Notes: generated from the letters alone by a model not told the origin. Shown: positions 1 to 6,903, numbered from the stretch's first letter. The stretch: DNA of 6,936 nt from Acetofilamentum sp. (GCA_020720565.1 DYOK01000142.1:1-6936), one strand, 5' to 3'. Translations and numbers: made by a program.

Positions 1-2913
1 TTAGTACCTTCTAATATCTTTTATATTCACCTTTTTAAGGGTTCCGAAAGTTTCTAATTTTTTTAGGTCGATGTTTTTGGTATTTCCGGTTATGATGTAA
101 ACGGTATTTTTACCCGACACAAATTTTTTGTAAAAAGCGGTGATATCTGTAAATTCTGCTTTCTGAAAGTACTCGTAATTGGTTTTTCGGGGGTCTTCGG
201 TATAACCTTCTTCTAACCAATAGGCGGCACTGTACGGCAGCCATCTAAAGTTGGGTTTGCCCGAGTTTACGGATTCTCGGTTGGACTGTTTGATGATGTC
301 TAAACGTTCAGGCTTTTCGGGCATAAAACTTATTATCGAATCTAAAGCTTGAATGGCATCGTTTGTTTTGTCGGATTGGGTATTCATAAACCCAAATAAA
401 TAGCCTTTTTCGTCGGGGTACTTGTTCGAATATGAGTTGTAATAAGCCGAAGCGCCATATGCCAACGAGCGGAACTCTCGAATTTCCTGGAACACAATCG
501 AACTCATACCTCTGCCAAAATAATCGTTAAAAAGTGAGGCTTGAATTTTCTCGGTACGACTTGTTTTTTCGCCCGGAACGTAAAGATTAATGGCAGACTG
601 AATGGCTTTTTTATTGTCGCAAACAAAAACCAAGTTTTCGGAATAGGGCTGTATGTGTTTAATGCGTTGGTCTTTATCTTTTAATTCGGCTGCAAATGGG
701 AAGTATTTGTTCATGGCCTGAGCAACCACCTCCGGTGTTAGTGTCCCCACATAATACACGTTGGTTTCGTAATTTAAAACTTGTTTTAGCGAGCTTAACA
801 ATTGCTCTGTGGTAAGTTTGGCAATGTCTTTTGCAACAAGTCGGTCGAGGTAAGGCGATTTGGGGCCGTAGAACACATAATTGTAAAGTGCATCGTCCAT
901 GGCATTTTGGTCGTCTTTGGCCAATTTTTCTTCTTGTTTGATGTTTTGAATCAACTTATCGATTTGCTTTTGATCGGCTTTGGTTCGCAAAAGCACTTCG
1001 GAAAGTAAGCGTACCGATTCTTCGAGATTTTGGTCGAAACCACTCATGTAAATGGTAAAGTTTGAATTATTGGCGTAAGCGTAATATTCGGTACCAATTT
1101 TCTGAAACGCTTTTCTAATTTGCTGCAAGCTCATCGAGTCTGTGGCCAGTTCTTTTAGCAAATCGGCAGCGGGGTCGAGCAGCTTGTCGGTGTCGGTGCC
1201 GACGCCAAAGCTGATGTTTAAGCTAAAAATGTCGTTAACTTGATTTTGGCTTGAAAATAATTTGACTTTGTTACGAATATCGTTTACAGCAAAGTCGGTT
1301 TTAAAATCGGTAAATTGTGGTGTGGGAACAACCGTCGGGATGTTTTCGAGCGATTTGGCATATTCCGATTCGCGGTCGGAATTGGCAGACGGAATAGCTT
1401 TAAATGGGGGCTTTTTTACTTTTTCGCCTTTTTTGGGCAAACCGGGCCCGTTAAAATACACCAGTCTGTTTTCACCTAAATATTGATTGGCCACGCGTAT
1501 CACATCGGCTTTGGTCAGTTTATCGTAGTTAGCTGCATCGTCCAGAACATCTTGCCATTCGAATCCCGACACAAACGCATCTTCGATTATGCTTGCTCTG
1601 TATCGGGCATTTTCTGTGTATTCGACATTGTCTTTTTTGTGCGATAATTTTAGGGAGCTAATTAGATCTTCGTCGAAAAAGCCTTGTTTTAAGGAGTCGA
1701 TTTTTTGCATCACAATCAGCTCAAGCTCATTTAACGATTTGCCACCAATTACTTTGGGCATCATATAAACGGCAATCACGCCTTCGTCGTTAAATTGCAT
1801 CACCTCGCTGCCAATTTCCATGACTTCGTTTTGTTCTTTGAGTTTGTCGAGCAGACCCGTACCGGCATTATTCGAAAGTATATTGGCCATCAAATCTAAA
1901 GCATTTTCGTCGGCATGACGGTTGGGTACGCCTCTGTAGGCAATAAAACCGATTCGGATGGGCAATAGGTTAACTTTGTGAAATTCTCGTCCTTTGTATG
2001 GGGCTTCTTTGTATTTTTCTTTGTCGAATGCGGGCACATTACCTTGGGGTAACTGTCCAAACTTAGCTTTAATCATTGGCATCACTTTTTCGGTTTCGAA
2101 ATCGCCGGTTAGAATCAGCGCCATGTTATTAGCCACGTAGTAATCTTGAAAGAATTTTGCCATTTTCGACAACGATGGATTTTTTAAATGTTCCACTCGT
2201 CCAATAACTTGCTCTTGACCATAGGGATGCTTCTGAAAGATTTTTTTCATCATATCGACTTGAAAATCGTATCCCATCATGTCGGCATACATATTTTGTT
2301 CTTCGTAAACCGTTTCTAATTCGCTTTGGAACAAACGAAAAACGGGGTTTCGAAAACGCTCGTAGTAGATCTCTAACCAGCGTTCGATTTGCTGAGGCGG
2401 AAAAGTATTGTGGTAAACGGTTTGTTCGTAAGACGTATAGGCGTTTAGCTCGGTTGAGCCATACTTTTTGAGAAGTTTATCGGTTTCGTTCGGGATGGCA
2501 AAAGCCGATGCTTTTATCGATAAATCGTTTATTTTAATTTGAATTTTTTCACGTTCTTTTTTGTCGGTTGTGGCACCCAATTGATCGTACATCATAACTA
2601 TGGAATCGAGAAAAACTTTTTCGGAGGCATAGTCGATTGTTCCGATTTTGTCGGTGCCTTTAAACATGATGTGCTCAAAATAATGGGCAATACCGGTGGC
2701 ATCGGTAGGATCGTTTTTACTTCCGGCCTTAACCACTACCCGGCCATACACTTTGGGTTCGCTGTGGTCTTCGTTCAGATACACGGTAAAGCCATTGTCG
2801 AGAATAATTTTACTGACTTTCAAGGGATTTTCGGAGCTTTGAGCACGCGAAAATGAAATACTTGCTAAAATCGCAAAGCCGGTGATGATGGGTTTCAGAT
2901 ACTTTGTTGTCAT
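1..2913 (-). CDS. Exported M16-family zinc metallopeptidase, two-domain (pitrilysin/insulinase-like)
   Basis: This gene encodes a 970-residue protein, complete with its TAA stop at 3-1. A typical signal peptide (basic start, hydrophobic stretch, probable cleavage near SFSRA-QSS, residues 22-25) points to export to the periplasm or outer envelope. The zinc motif HxxEH is HYFEH at residues 77-81. The downstream ELETVYEE segment (about 198-205) supplies the third glutamate ligand, probably E205. An M16_C-like segment begins near residue 247. A second, non-catalytic M16 half starts near 560 and lacks HxxEH; it carries the R..LAYG region near 815, typical of the substrate-contacting C-terminal half. 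Family members cleave peptides inside a closed chamber made of two halves. The frame stays open upstream to an ATG at 3027, but that start would put 38 residues before the signal peptide, so the ATG at 2913 is chosen. The substrate is unknown. Family assignment is firm. Confidence 0.95.
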   Translation of the reverse strand: MTTKYLKPIITGFAILASISFSRAQSSENPLKVSKIILDNGFTVYLNEDHSEPKVYGRVVVKAGSKNDPTDATGIAHYFEHIMFKGTDKIGTIDYASEKVFLDSIVMMYDQLGATTDKKEREKIQIKINDLSIKASAFAIPNETDKLLKKYGSTELNAYTSYEQTVYHNTFPPQQIERWLEIYYERFRNPVFRLFQSELETVYEEQNMYADMMGYDFQVDMMKKIFQKHPYGQEQVIGRVEHLKNPSLSKMAKFFQDYYVANNMALILTGDFETEKVMPMIKAKFGQLPQGNVPAFDKEKYKEAPYKGREFHKVNLLPIRIGFIAYRGVPNRHADENALDLMANILSNNAGTGLLDKLKEQNEVMEIGSEVMQFNDEGVIAVYMMPKVIGGKSLNELELIVMQKIDSLKQGFFDEDLISSLKLSHKKDNVEYTENARYRASIIEDAFVSGFEWQDVLDDAANYDKLTKADVIRVANQYLGENRLVYFNGPGLPKKGEKVKKPPFKAIPSANSDRESEYAKSLENIPTVVPTPQFTDFKTDFAVNDIRNKVKLFSSQNQVNDIFSLNISFGVGTDTDKLLDPAADLLKELATDSMSLQQIRKAFQKIGTEYYAYANNSNFTIYMSGFDQNLEESVRLLSEVLLRTKADQKQIDKLIQNIKQEEKLAKDDQNAMDDALYNYVFYGPKSPYLDRLVAKDIAKLTTEQLLSSLKQVLNYETNVYYVGTLTPEVVAQAMNKYFPFAAELKDKDQRIKHIQPYSENLVFVCDNKKAIQSAINLYVPGEKTSRTEKIQASLFNDYFGRGMSSIVFQEIREFRSLAYGASAYYNSYSNKYPDEKGYLFGFMNTQSDKTNDAIQALDSIISFMPEKPERLDIIKQSNRESVNSGKPNFRWLPYSAAYWLEEGYTEDPRKTNYEYFQKAEFTDITAFYKKFVSGKNTVYIITGNTKNIDLKKLETFGTLKKVNIKDIRRY

Positions 2914-2950
2914 AATTAAAATGATTAATTGTAAAGAGGTTTGTTTTGAT

Positions 2951-2961
2951 GGTCTTCGACC
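2951..2961 (+). repeat. Third copy of the GGTCTTCGACC repeat, in the peptidase leader
   Basis: The 11-base core GGTCTTCGACC is identical to the core of the two arms between the convergent genes. It lies 37 bp upstream of the peptidase start, where it could form a GGTC/GACC stem with a three-base loop in the mRNA leader. Similarity to the other copies does not clearly extend beyond the core: the flanks here are GAT and GATTATT. Confidence 0.7.
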
Positions 2962-2991
2962 GATTATTACTTTAAATTTTATGTTTATAGG

Positions 2992-3003
2992 ACTGATATC
3001 AGT
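2992..3003. promoter_or_regulatory. 12-bp perfect palindrome, possible operator
   Basis: ACTGATATCAGT is a perfect 12-bp palindrome without a spacer, 78 bp upstream of the peptidase start codon. Its size suits a dimeric DNA-binding regulator, and the position suits control of the peptidase promoter. No regulator gene is nearby and no known binding site is recognised, so the role is inferred only from symmetry and position. Confidence 0.3.
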
Positions 3004-3099
3004 GGCGAAAAAAAACTGAAAAATCAAACTTGCTTTTTCAATATGGTGATGCCGAACTCGATTATATCGACTCTTGTGTGATTAAAATACTGGATACAG

Positions 3100-3143
3100 A
3101 TTCAAGTTACAGTTAAGTTTGATAATATTCAAGTAACAGATAA
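3100..3143. repeat. Degenerate 17-bp direct repeat, 27-bp spacing
   Basis: ATTCAAGTTACAGTTAA (3100-3116) and ATTCAAGTAACAGATAA (3127-3143) agree at 15 of 17 positions. They lie in the middle of the divergent intergenic region, about 240 bp before the phosphatase start. They might be paired protein-binding sites or the remains of a duplication. In AT-rich DNA such a match is suggestive but not strong. Confidence 0.45.
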
Positions 3144-3185
3144 ACAGAGTGTTATGAGTATATGTATTAATTGAAAAATTGAAAC

Positions 3186-3206
3186 GTCTAATTTAGACTA
3201 TTTTTT
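3186..3206 (+). other. Small hairpin followed by a T-rich run
   Basis: GTCTA-ATT-TAGAC (3186-3198) is a 5-bp stem with a three-base loop, followed by TATTTTTT. It has the shape of a weak intrinsic terminator on the plus strand, yet no plus-strand gene ends before it. It could end a short transcript from the intergenic region or be chance. Confidence 0.25.
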
Positions 3207-3343
3207 AATTTATACAAGGTAAGCGTTAGTTTTTTTTATTTGCTGTTATCCTGAAAGCATATCGGTAATACAATCCATAAACAATTTACATAAAATTCTT
3301 GTTAGCTTAAACTTTAATACGACATCAACTAACTAATTCCCAT

Positions 3344-3351
3344 TATCTTTG
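3344..3351 (+). promoter_or_regulatory. Probable -7 promoter box of the phosphatase gene
   Basis: TATCTTTG matches the Bacteroidota primary sigma factor consensus TAnnTTTG at every defined position. It ends 31 bp before the ATG, giving an expected leader of about 25 nt. No TTG was found at the proper distance for the -33 element, so either the upstream element is weak or an activator is used. The leader is A/T rich without a Shine-Dalgarno sequence, as is usual in this phylum. Confidence 0.6.
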
Positions 3352-3382
3352 TTCCCATTCAAAATAAAATATCAGTTATCAT

Positions 3383-4990
3383 ATGAAATTGATTTCAATC
3401 CAAGGATTGCTTTTGGCCATGGTTCTCACAACCCAAGCCATTGCACAACAATCGAAAGTAAAAAATGTTATTGTGATGATACCCGATGGCACTTCGACCG
3501 ATGTGCTGACTTTGACCCGTTGGTTCAACAACAATAAGCCACTGGCTGTCGATTCGCTGGTATGTGGAATGGTAAAAACATACAATATCGACCAACGATT
3601 CCCCGATTCGGCACCTACTTCCACTGCATATGCTACCGGAGTAAAATCGAGCAAAAAAAGCATTGGTGTCGATAGTGCTGGTGTGCCGCATTTATCGGTT
3701 TTCGAAATGGCTCGCATGCAAAATAAATCGACCGGAATTGTCGTGACTTGCGAATTTCCACATGCCACACCAGCCGATTTTGTATGTCATAACGAGAGCC
3801 GTCGTGATTACGAAACATTGAGCAAACAATTTGTGTATAATTCGCCCGATGTGCTTTTTTCGGGAGGAAATAGCTTAGTAGAAAAATATCAATTGCAAGC
3901 TCATCTCGAACTTAAACATATCCAATTGGTGACCAACAGAAACGATTTCGATAAAATTTCTACCAATAGCCTGCTCAATGCCCCAGTTTGGGGTTTATTT
4001 TCGAATTATTTGGGCGATGGTACCGCCAAATCGTTCGAATGCGACAGAACCGAAAGCGAACCGTCCTTATCCGAAACCACACAAAAGGCGATTGACATTC
4101 TAAAAAACAATCCCAATGGATTCTTTTTAATGGTCGAAGGCAGCCATATCGATTGGGCTTGCCACAGTAACGACCCTTATGCGGCAGTGACCGAGTTTGC
4201 CGAATTCGATAAAGCGGTGGCAGTGGCTTTAAAATTTGCCCAAAGCAATTCCGAAACAGTTGTAGTGGTGATACCCGACCATGGTAACGGGGGGATAACT
4301 TTAGGAAATGCACAAAGCAACATGTTATCGGTAGTTAAAAATCCGAATAAGTACGACTATGTGCATATTCCCAGTCTGATTATCGAACCGCTTAAACAGG
4401 TCAAGTGCTCATCGTCAAAATTGGCAACAAACATCGTAAAAGACATTCAATATGCCTCGGTCGATAGTATAAAAGCTTTGTATAATCTGGACTTGAATGC
4501 TCAAGATATCGAGTCGATTCAGCAAGTCAGAACCCAAGCCTATGCCGAAGACAGCTTATCGTTTTGGTTGGGCCGAAGATATAGCGATTCGCATTTTATT
4601 GGCTGGACCACCAATGGACATACGGCTGAAGATGTGTTTTTAGGGGTGTATGCACCGAATGGCATCAAAAAAATTGGGGGCATAGTTGAAAACAATCAGG
4701 TAGGCGATTATTTGGCCGAGTTGGTCGACCCCAATTATGTAGCTGTACGTCAAATGTATTATCAAGCGGCCTCGGATGTGTTTACCAGTCAGGAAATAGT
4801 GAGCACAAGTAAAGATAAATTGATAGTTAAACGAGGCAAAACGATGCTCGAATTCGAAGCCAATACCAATCGCATGACCATTGTCAATGGAAAACAACGT
4901 AAAACTATAGAATTAAGCACTTTAATTGTGAACAAAGCAGTTGAAAATGGCCAATGGATTTATTTTCTGCCCAAAACATTGGCGTATTAA
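3383..4990 (+). CDS. Exported alkaline phosphatase (PhoA superfamily)
   Basis: The 535-residue protein is a periplasmic or secreted phosphomonoesterase that releases inorganic phosphate. Residues 1-21 form a signal peptide ending in AIA-QQ. All family landmarks are visible: metal ligand D35 (IPDGTS); catalytic serine S76 in PDSAPTSTAYATG; H127 and T129 in PHATPADF; E252, D257 and H261 in VEGSHIDWACHSND; D299-H300 in VVVIPDHGNGG; and H413 in TNGHTAEDV. By motif alignment with E. coli PhoA these match D51, S102, D153/T155, E322/D327/H331, D369/H370 and H412. H127 and W258 stand where E. coli has D153 and K328, the His/Trp combination known from other bacterial phosphatases. A beta-rich tail (about 470-535, with VNGK and VENGQWIYFLP) follows the catalytic domain and resembles part of a copper-amine-oxidase N-terminal-like domain. 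The start is supported by the signal peptide and a promoter box 31 bp upstream. It converges with the next gene. Confidence 0.96.
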   Translation: MKLISIQGLLLAMVLTTQAIAQQSKVKNVIVMIPDGTSTDVLTLTRWFNNNKPLAVDSLVCGMVKTYNIDQRFPDSAPTSTAYATGVKSSKKSIGVDSAGVPHLSVFEMARMQNKSTGIVVTCEFPHATPADFVCHNESRRDYETLSKQFVYNSPDVLFSGGNSLVEKYQLQAHLELKHIQLVTNRNDFDKISTNSLLNAPVWGLFSNYLGDGTAKSFECDRTESEPSLSETTQKAIDILKNNPNGFFLMVEGSHIDWACHSNDPYAAVTEFAEFDKAVAVALKFAQSNSETVVVVIPDHGNGGITLGNAQSNMLSVVKNPNKYDYVHIPSLIIEPLKQVKCSSSKLATNIVKDIQYASVDSIKALYNLDLNAQDIESIQQVRTQAYAEDSLSFWLGRRYSDSHFIGWTTNGHTAEDVFLGVYAPNGIKKIGGIVENNQVGDYLAELVDPNYVAVRQMYYQAASDVFTSQEIVSTSKDKLIVKRGKTMLEFEANTNRMTIVNGKQRKTIELSTLIVNKAVENGQWIYFLPKTLAY

Positions 4991-5006
4991 GGTCTTCGAC
5001 CTATTT
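4990..5006 (+). terminator. Possible terminator hairpin of the phosphatase gene
   Basis: AGGTC-TTC-GACCT (4990-5002) can form a 5-bp stem with a three-base loop, beginning at the last base of the stop codon. It is followed by ATTTGTTCATTTT, which is moderately T rich rather than a clean T tract. The stem is short, so termination strength is uncertain. It is the left arm of the larger inverted repeat. Confidence 0.45.
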
Positions 5007-5106
5007 GTTCATTTTGCAACTTGCTATTTGTCAAACTTATAGCTTACTCAAATAGGATATTGAATTATATATATTCTTTTTTGAACCTTCAATGTGTTTT
5101 TGGTAT

Positions 5107-5123
5107 AAATAGGTCGAAGACCT
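5107..5123 (-). terminator. Possible terminator hairpin of the membrane-NTPase gene
   Basis: On the minus strand the same AGGTC-TTC-GACCT hairpin (5123-5111) begins at the last base of the TAA stop and is followed by ATTTATACC. The tail is less T rich than a typical intrinsic terminator. It is the mirror image of the hairpin after the phosphatase gene. Confidence 0.4.
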
Positions 5124-6814
5124 TACTTTGAGCCAATTGTCTGTGCAATTTGTTCAGCCGCGTTTTGAACATGGGTCGATTCAACATCAATAATAATCGC
5201 ATTTTCGATATTCCAATGGTGTAAAACATCGTTCAGAAAATCCCTTCTCACTGATATTAAAAGCGGCTGTTTCGAATCAAAAATTTGATTTATTATGGAA
5301 TGCCACCCTTGGCCTTTTAATTCCAATTTTCCAACCTCGTCAATTATTACCAAACGTGTATGCTTGGTTTGTGGTAAGTTGTCGATAATGGATTGGGCTT
5401 GTTCCAAAGCTTCGGGAATAATGCTGTATTTTCCAATTTTATCGAGCAAATTGTTGGGTGTTGTGGTCAAAAAAGGAAAGGAATTTTGGTTTGTCAAGTC
5501 AACTAAATCGTAGCCAATGGTTTCTGAATTTTGCATCAATCGTTTGCAATAAAAACCACTAACAGGAATCTGATGGTCGGCTAAAAGGGGTATTAAATTG
5601 GTAATAAATTGCGTTTTACCTTGACCAATATGTCCAGTAATTACAAAAACAGGGGTATTGTTTTGATATAGACGGAGTTGTTTTTCGGCCTTGTCGATTA
5701 GATACCGAATAACTAATACAGGTTGTTTTAAAAAAACTTTTACGCCAGGTAATCCCGATATGACCGATGGCACCGACTGGAACGATAGCTCTAATGCTAG
5801 GTGTAGTTGTTTGAATGACGATTTTTGAAAAAATAGAACCACCTTAGGGTTATACAACTCTTTTCCGAGAACCGAAAAGCCAATAATAACTATTGCGGCT
5901 CTAAAATTCATTTGAACACCTGTAATTAAACCATTCATTAAAGCATTAGGGCCAGTTTGCATCGACGAAAACACAAATGCAGCCAGCATGGTAATGCTCA
6001 CAAAAAATATCCAAAATTTTGGTTTTGATAATTGTCGCAAGGCCGATTGATATCGTATGGTCCAAACCACAATAACAGCTAGAACCCAAAGCACCCATAC
6101 CCAAATGGGCGAATTACCGATAATGAACAAACTGCCGATTAAAATAACGATGTTAGACCAAAGCCATATCAAACTGTATTTAAAAATATCGCTTTTAGCT
6201 TTAGGCTTCATTTTATAATTTTGATTCTGAAAACGAGCGATTTCACTCGGACTATTTAAACTTCGTCCGGCTTGTATGCCAATGATGCCTGCAACAAGTC
6301 CAAACACAATGTGAATGATTAAAAATGCCACGATGGGCCACCACACTAAATCGGTTTCGATGTGCAGGTTTTTCTCAAGCATTTTCATCAGATTGGCATA
6401 GATATCGACAATATCGGTACCATAAAAAAGGATGTAATTAAGCACCCTTTGAGCCAAAACCCAGGTCATGGCTAAGACCGAACCCAGCAAAAAACCAAAT
6501 ACATTCCGACCCAAAATAAATACCGAAAGTTCTAAAAGAAGTGCTTCGGATAGAATGGCTACCATTGGACCAAAAATAACAGCACTTGGCGAGAGCGTTT
6601 TCATCAATCCACAAATAATACCAGCACGCCAAAAAATGCCAGATTCCTTCCATTTGTAAGCGGCAGATATTAAGATAATTAAACCAATGGCGGTTAGAAA
6701 ATTACCGCTGAATGGAATTCTAAGATTGTGCAAAAAGCTTCCAAATACAATTTCGGATGCAGCCCAAGTGGTTCCGAGTACCGAGGCTTTAAGCCATTTA
6801 TCGTTAATTGTCAT
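5123..6814 (-). CDS. Polytopic membrane protein fused to a C-terminal THEP1-type NTPase
   Basis: The product has 563 residues with the start used here. About ten hydrophobic segments lie near residues 11-30, 37-53, 60-74, 77-101, 104-131, 156-181, 213-233, 236-254, 266-284 and 292-317. An amphipathic stretch (about 320-385) follows, then a soluble domain at 387-563. That domain has a Walker A loop GHIGQGKT (394-401), a Walker B with family signature IIDEVGKLEL (490-499), and SVRRDF (521-526). These mark the NTPase_1/THEP1 family, nucleoside triphosphatases related to human NTPCR. The first six helices have the size and look of an ECF-transporter S component; helices 7-10 plus the amphipathic stretch recall a shortened T component, but no clear ARG motifs are seen. 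A role as an NTP-driven small-molecule importer is inference. The frame also has an ATG at 6874, but the likely promoter box at 6853-6860 lies inside that extension, so the ATG at 6814 is preferred. The NTPase call is firm; substrate is unknown. Confidence 0.88.
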   Translation of the reverse strand: MTINDKWLKASVLGTTWAASEIVFGSFLHNLRIPFSGNFLTAIGLIILISAAYKWKESGIFWRAGIICGLMKTLSPSAVIFGPMVAILSEALLLELSVFILGRNVFGFLLGSVLAMTWVLAQRVLNYILFYGTDIVDIYANLMKMLEKNLHIETDLVWWPIVAFLIIHIVFGLVAGIIGIQAGRSLNSPSEIARFQNQNYKMKPKAKSDIFKYSLIWLWSNIVILIGSLFIIGNSPIWVWVLWVLAVIVVWTIRYQSALRQLSKPKFWIFFVSITMLAAFVFSSMQTGPNALMNGLITGVQMNFRAAIVIIGFSVLGKELYNPKVVLFFQKSSFKQLHLALELSFQSVPSVISGLPGVKVFLKQPVLVIRYLIDKAEKQLRLYQNNTPVFVITGHIGQGKTQFITNLIPLLADHQIPVSGFYCKRLMQNSETIGYDLVDLTNQNSFPFLTTTPNNLLDKIGKYSIIPEALEQAQSIIDNLPQTKHTRLVIIDEVGKLELKGQGWHSIINQIFDSKQPLLISVRRDFLNDVLHHWNIENAIIIDVESTHVQNAAEQIAQTIGSK

Positions 6815-6852
6815 ACGAGCCCAAACGTTATTCCTTTTTTGACATATCGATG

Positions 6853-6860
6853 CAAAATTA
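6853..6860 (-). promoter_or_regulatory. Probable -7 promoter box of the membrane-NTPase gene
   Basis: On the minus strand this reads TAATTTTG, a full match to TAnnTTTG. It lies 38 bp upstream of the ATG at 6814 and would start transcription near 6846. It sits downstream of the alternative ATG at 6874, so it favours the shorter protein. No convincing -33 TTG is placed correctly. An eight-base match in AT-rich DNA can occur by chance. Confidence 0.5.
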
Positions 6861-6903
6861 ATATTAATTCTCAAAACTGATTAGGGCTTTAAGAATTAAT
6901 AAG

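Larger units (their letters stand above)
2914..3382. other. Divergent intergenic region between peptidase and phosphatase genes
   Basis: This 469-bp AT-rich stretch separates the two divergent start codons and must hold both promoters. I see no credible gene in it: frames are short, and the in-frame extension of the peptidase (to 3027) does not look like protein that precedes a signal peptide. It contains one GGTCTTCGACC repeat copy (2951-2961), a 12-bp palindrome (2992-3003), a degenerate direct repeat (3100-3143), a small hairpin with a T-rich tail (3186-3206) and a Bacteroidota-type -7 box for the phosphatase (3344-3351). No match to TAnnTTTG was found for the peptidase on the minus strand. 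Confidence 0.8.
4988..5125. repeat. 19-bp perfect inverted repeat enclosing 100 bp between convergent genes
   Basis: The left arm (4988-5006, TAAGGTCTTCGACCTATTT) is the exact reverse complement of the right arm (5107-5125). The outer three bases of each arm are the TAA stop codon of the adjacent gene: 4988-4990 for the phosphatase and 5125-5123 for the membrane NTPase. Each arm also contains its own hairpin, AGGTC-TTC-GACCT. The 100 bp between the arms are AT rich and show no gene. The structure could be a bidirectional terminator, a pair of REP-like elements in opposite orientation, or a miniature inverted-repeat element. No target-site duplication is evident outside the arms. Confidence 0.85.

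Noticed and set aside
2539..2856. 105-codon open frame on the plus strand inside the peptidase gene
   Set aside because: It lies wholly antisense to the conserved zinc-motif region of the peptidase and shows no recognisable domain.
2914..3027. In-frame upstream extension of the peptidase (38 extra residues)
   Set aside because: It would bury a clear signal peptide, contains the repeat core, and is rich in phenylalanine and isoleucine as expected from translated AT-rich intergenic DNA.
3058..3070. Interrupted palindrome TCGAT-TAT-ATCGA
   Set aside because: A short symmetric match in AT-rich DNA with no supporting context; kept out of the feature list.
3042..3080. Very short frame (about 12 codons) starting ATGGTGATGCCG in the intergenic region
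   Set aside because: Too short, without promoter or conservation evidence; it could only be a chance frame.
3349..3537. 62-codon plus-strand frame overlapping the phosphatase start
   Set aside because: It starts at the promoter box and runs out of frame through the signal peptide and first motif of the phosphatase.
3379..3768. 129-codon open frame on the minus strand over the start of the phosphatase gene
   Set aside because: It is antisense to the conserved catalytic region, which accounts for the open frame; no family features are visible.
3975..4313. 112-codon open frame on the minus strand inside the phosphatase gene
   Set aside because: It is antisense to metal-binding motifs of the real gene, and its arginine-rich composition is typical of an antisense shadow.
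4988..5125. Insertion sequence or other autonomous mobile element
   Set aside because: The interval is too short to encode a transposase and no target duplication is visible; only a non-autonomous element or paired terminators remain possible.
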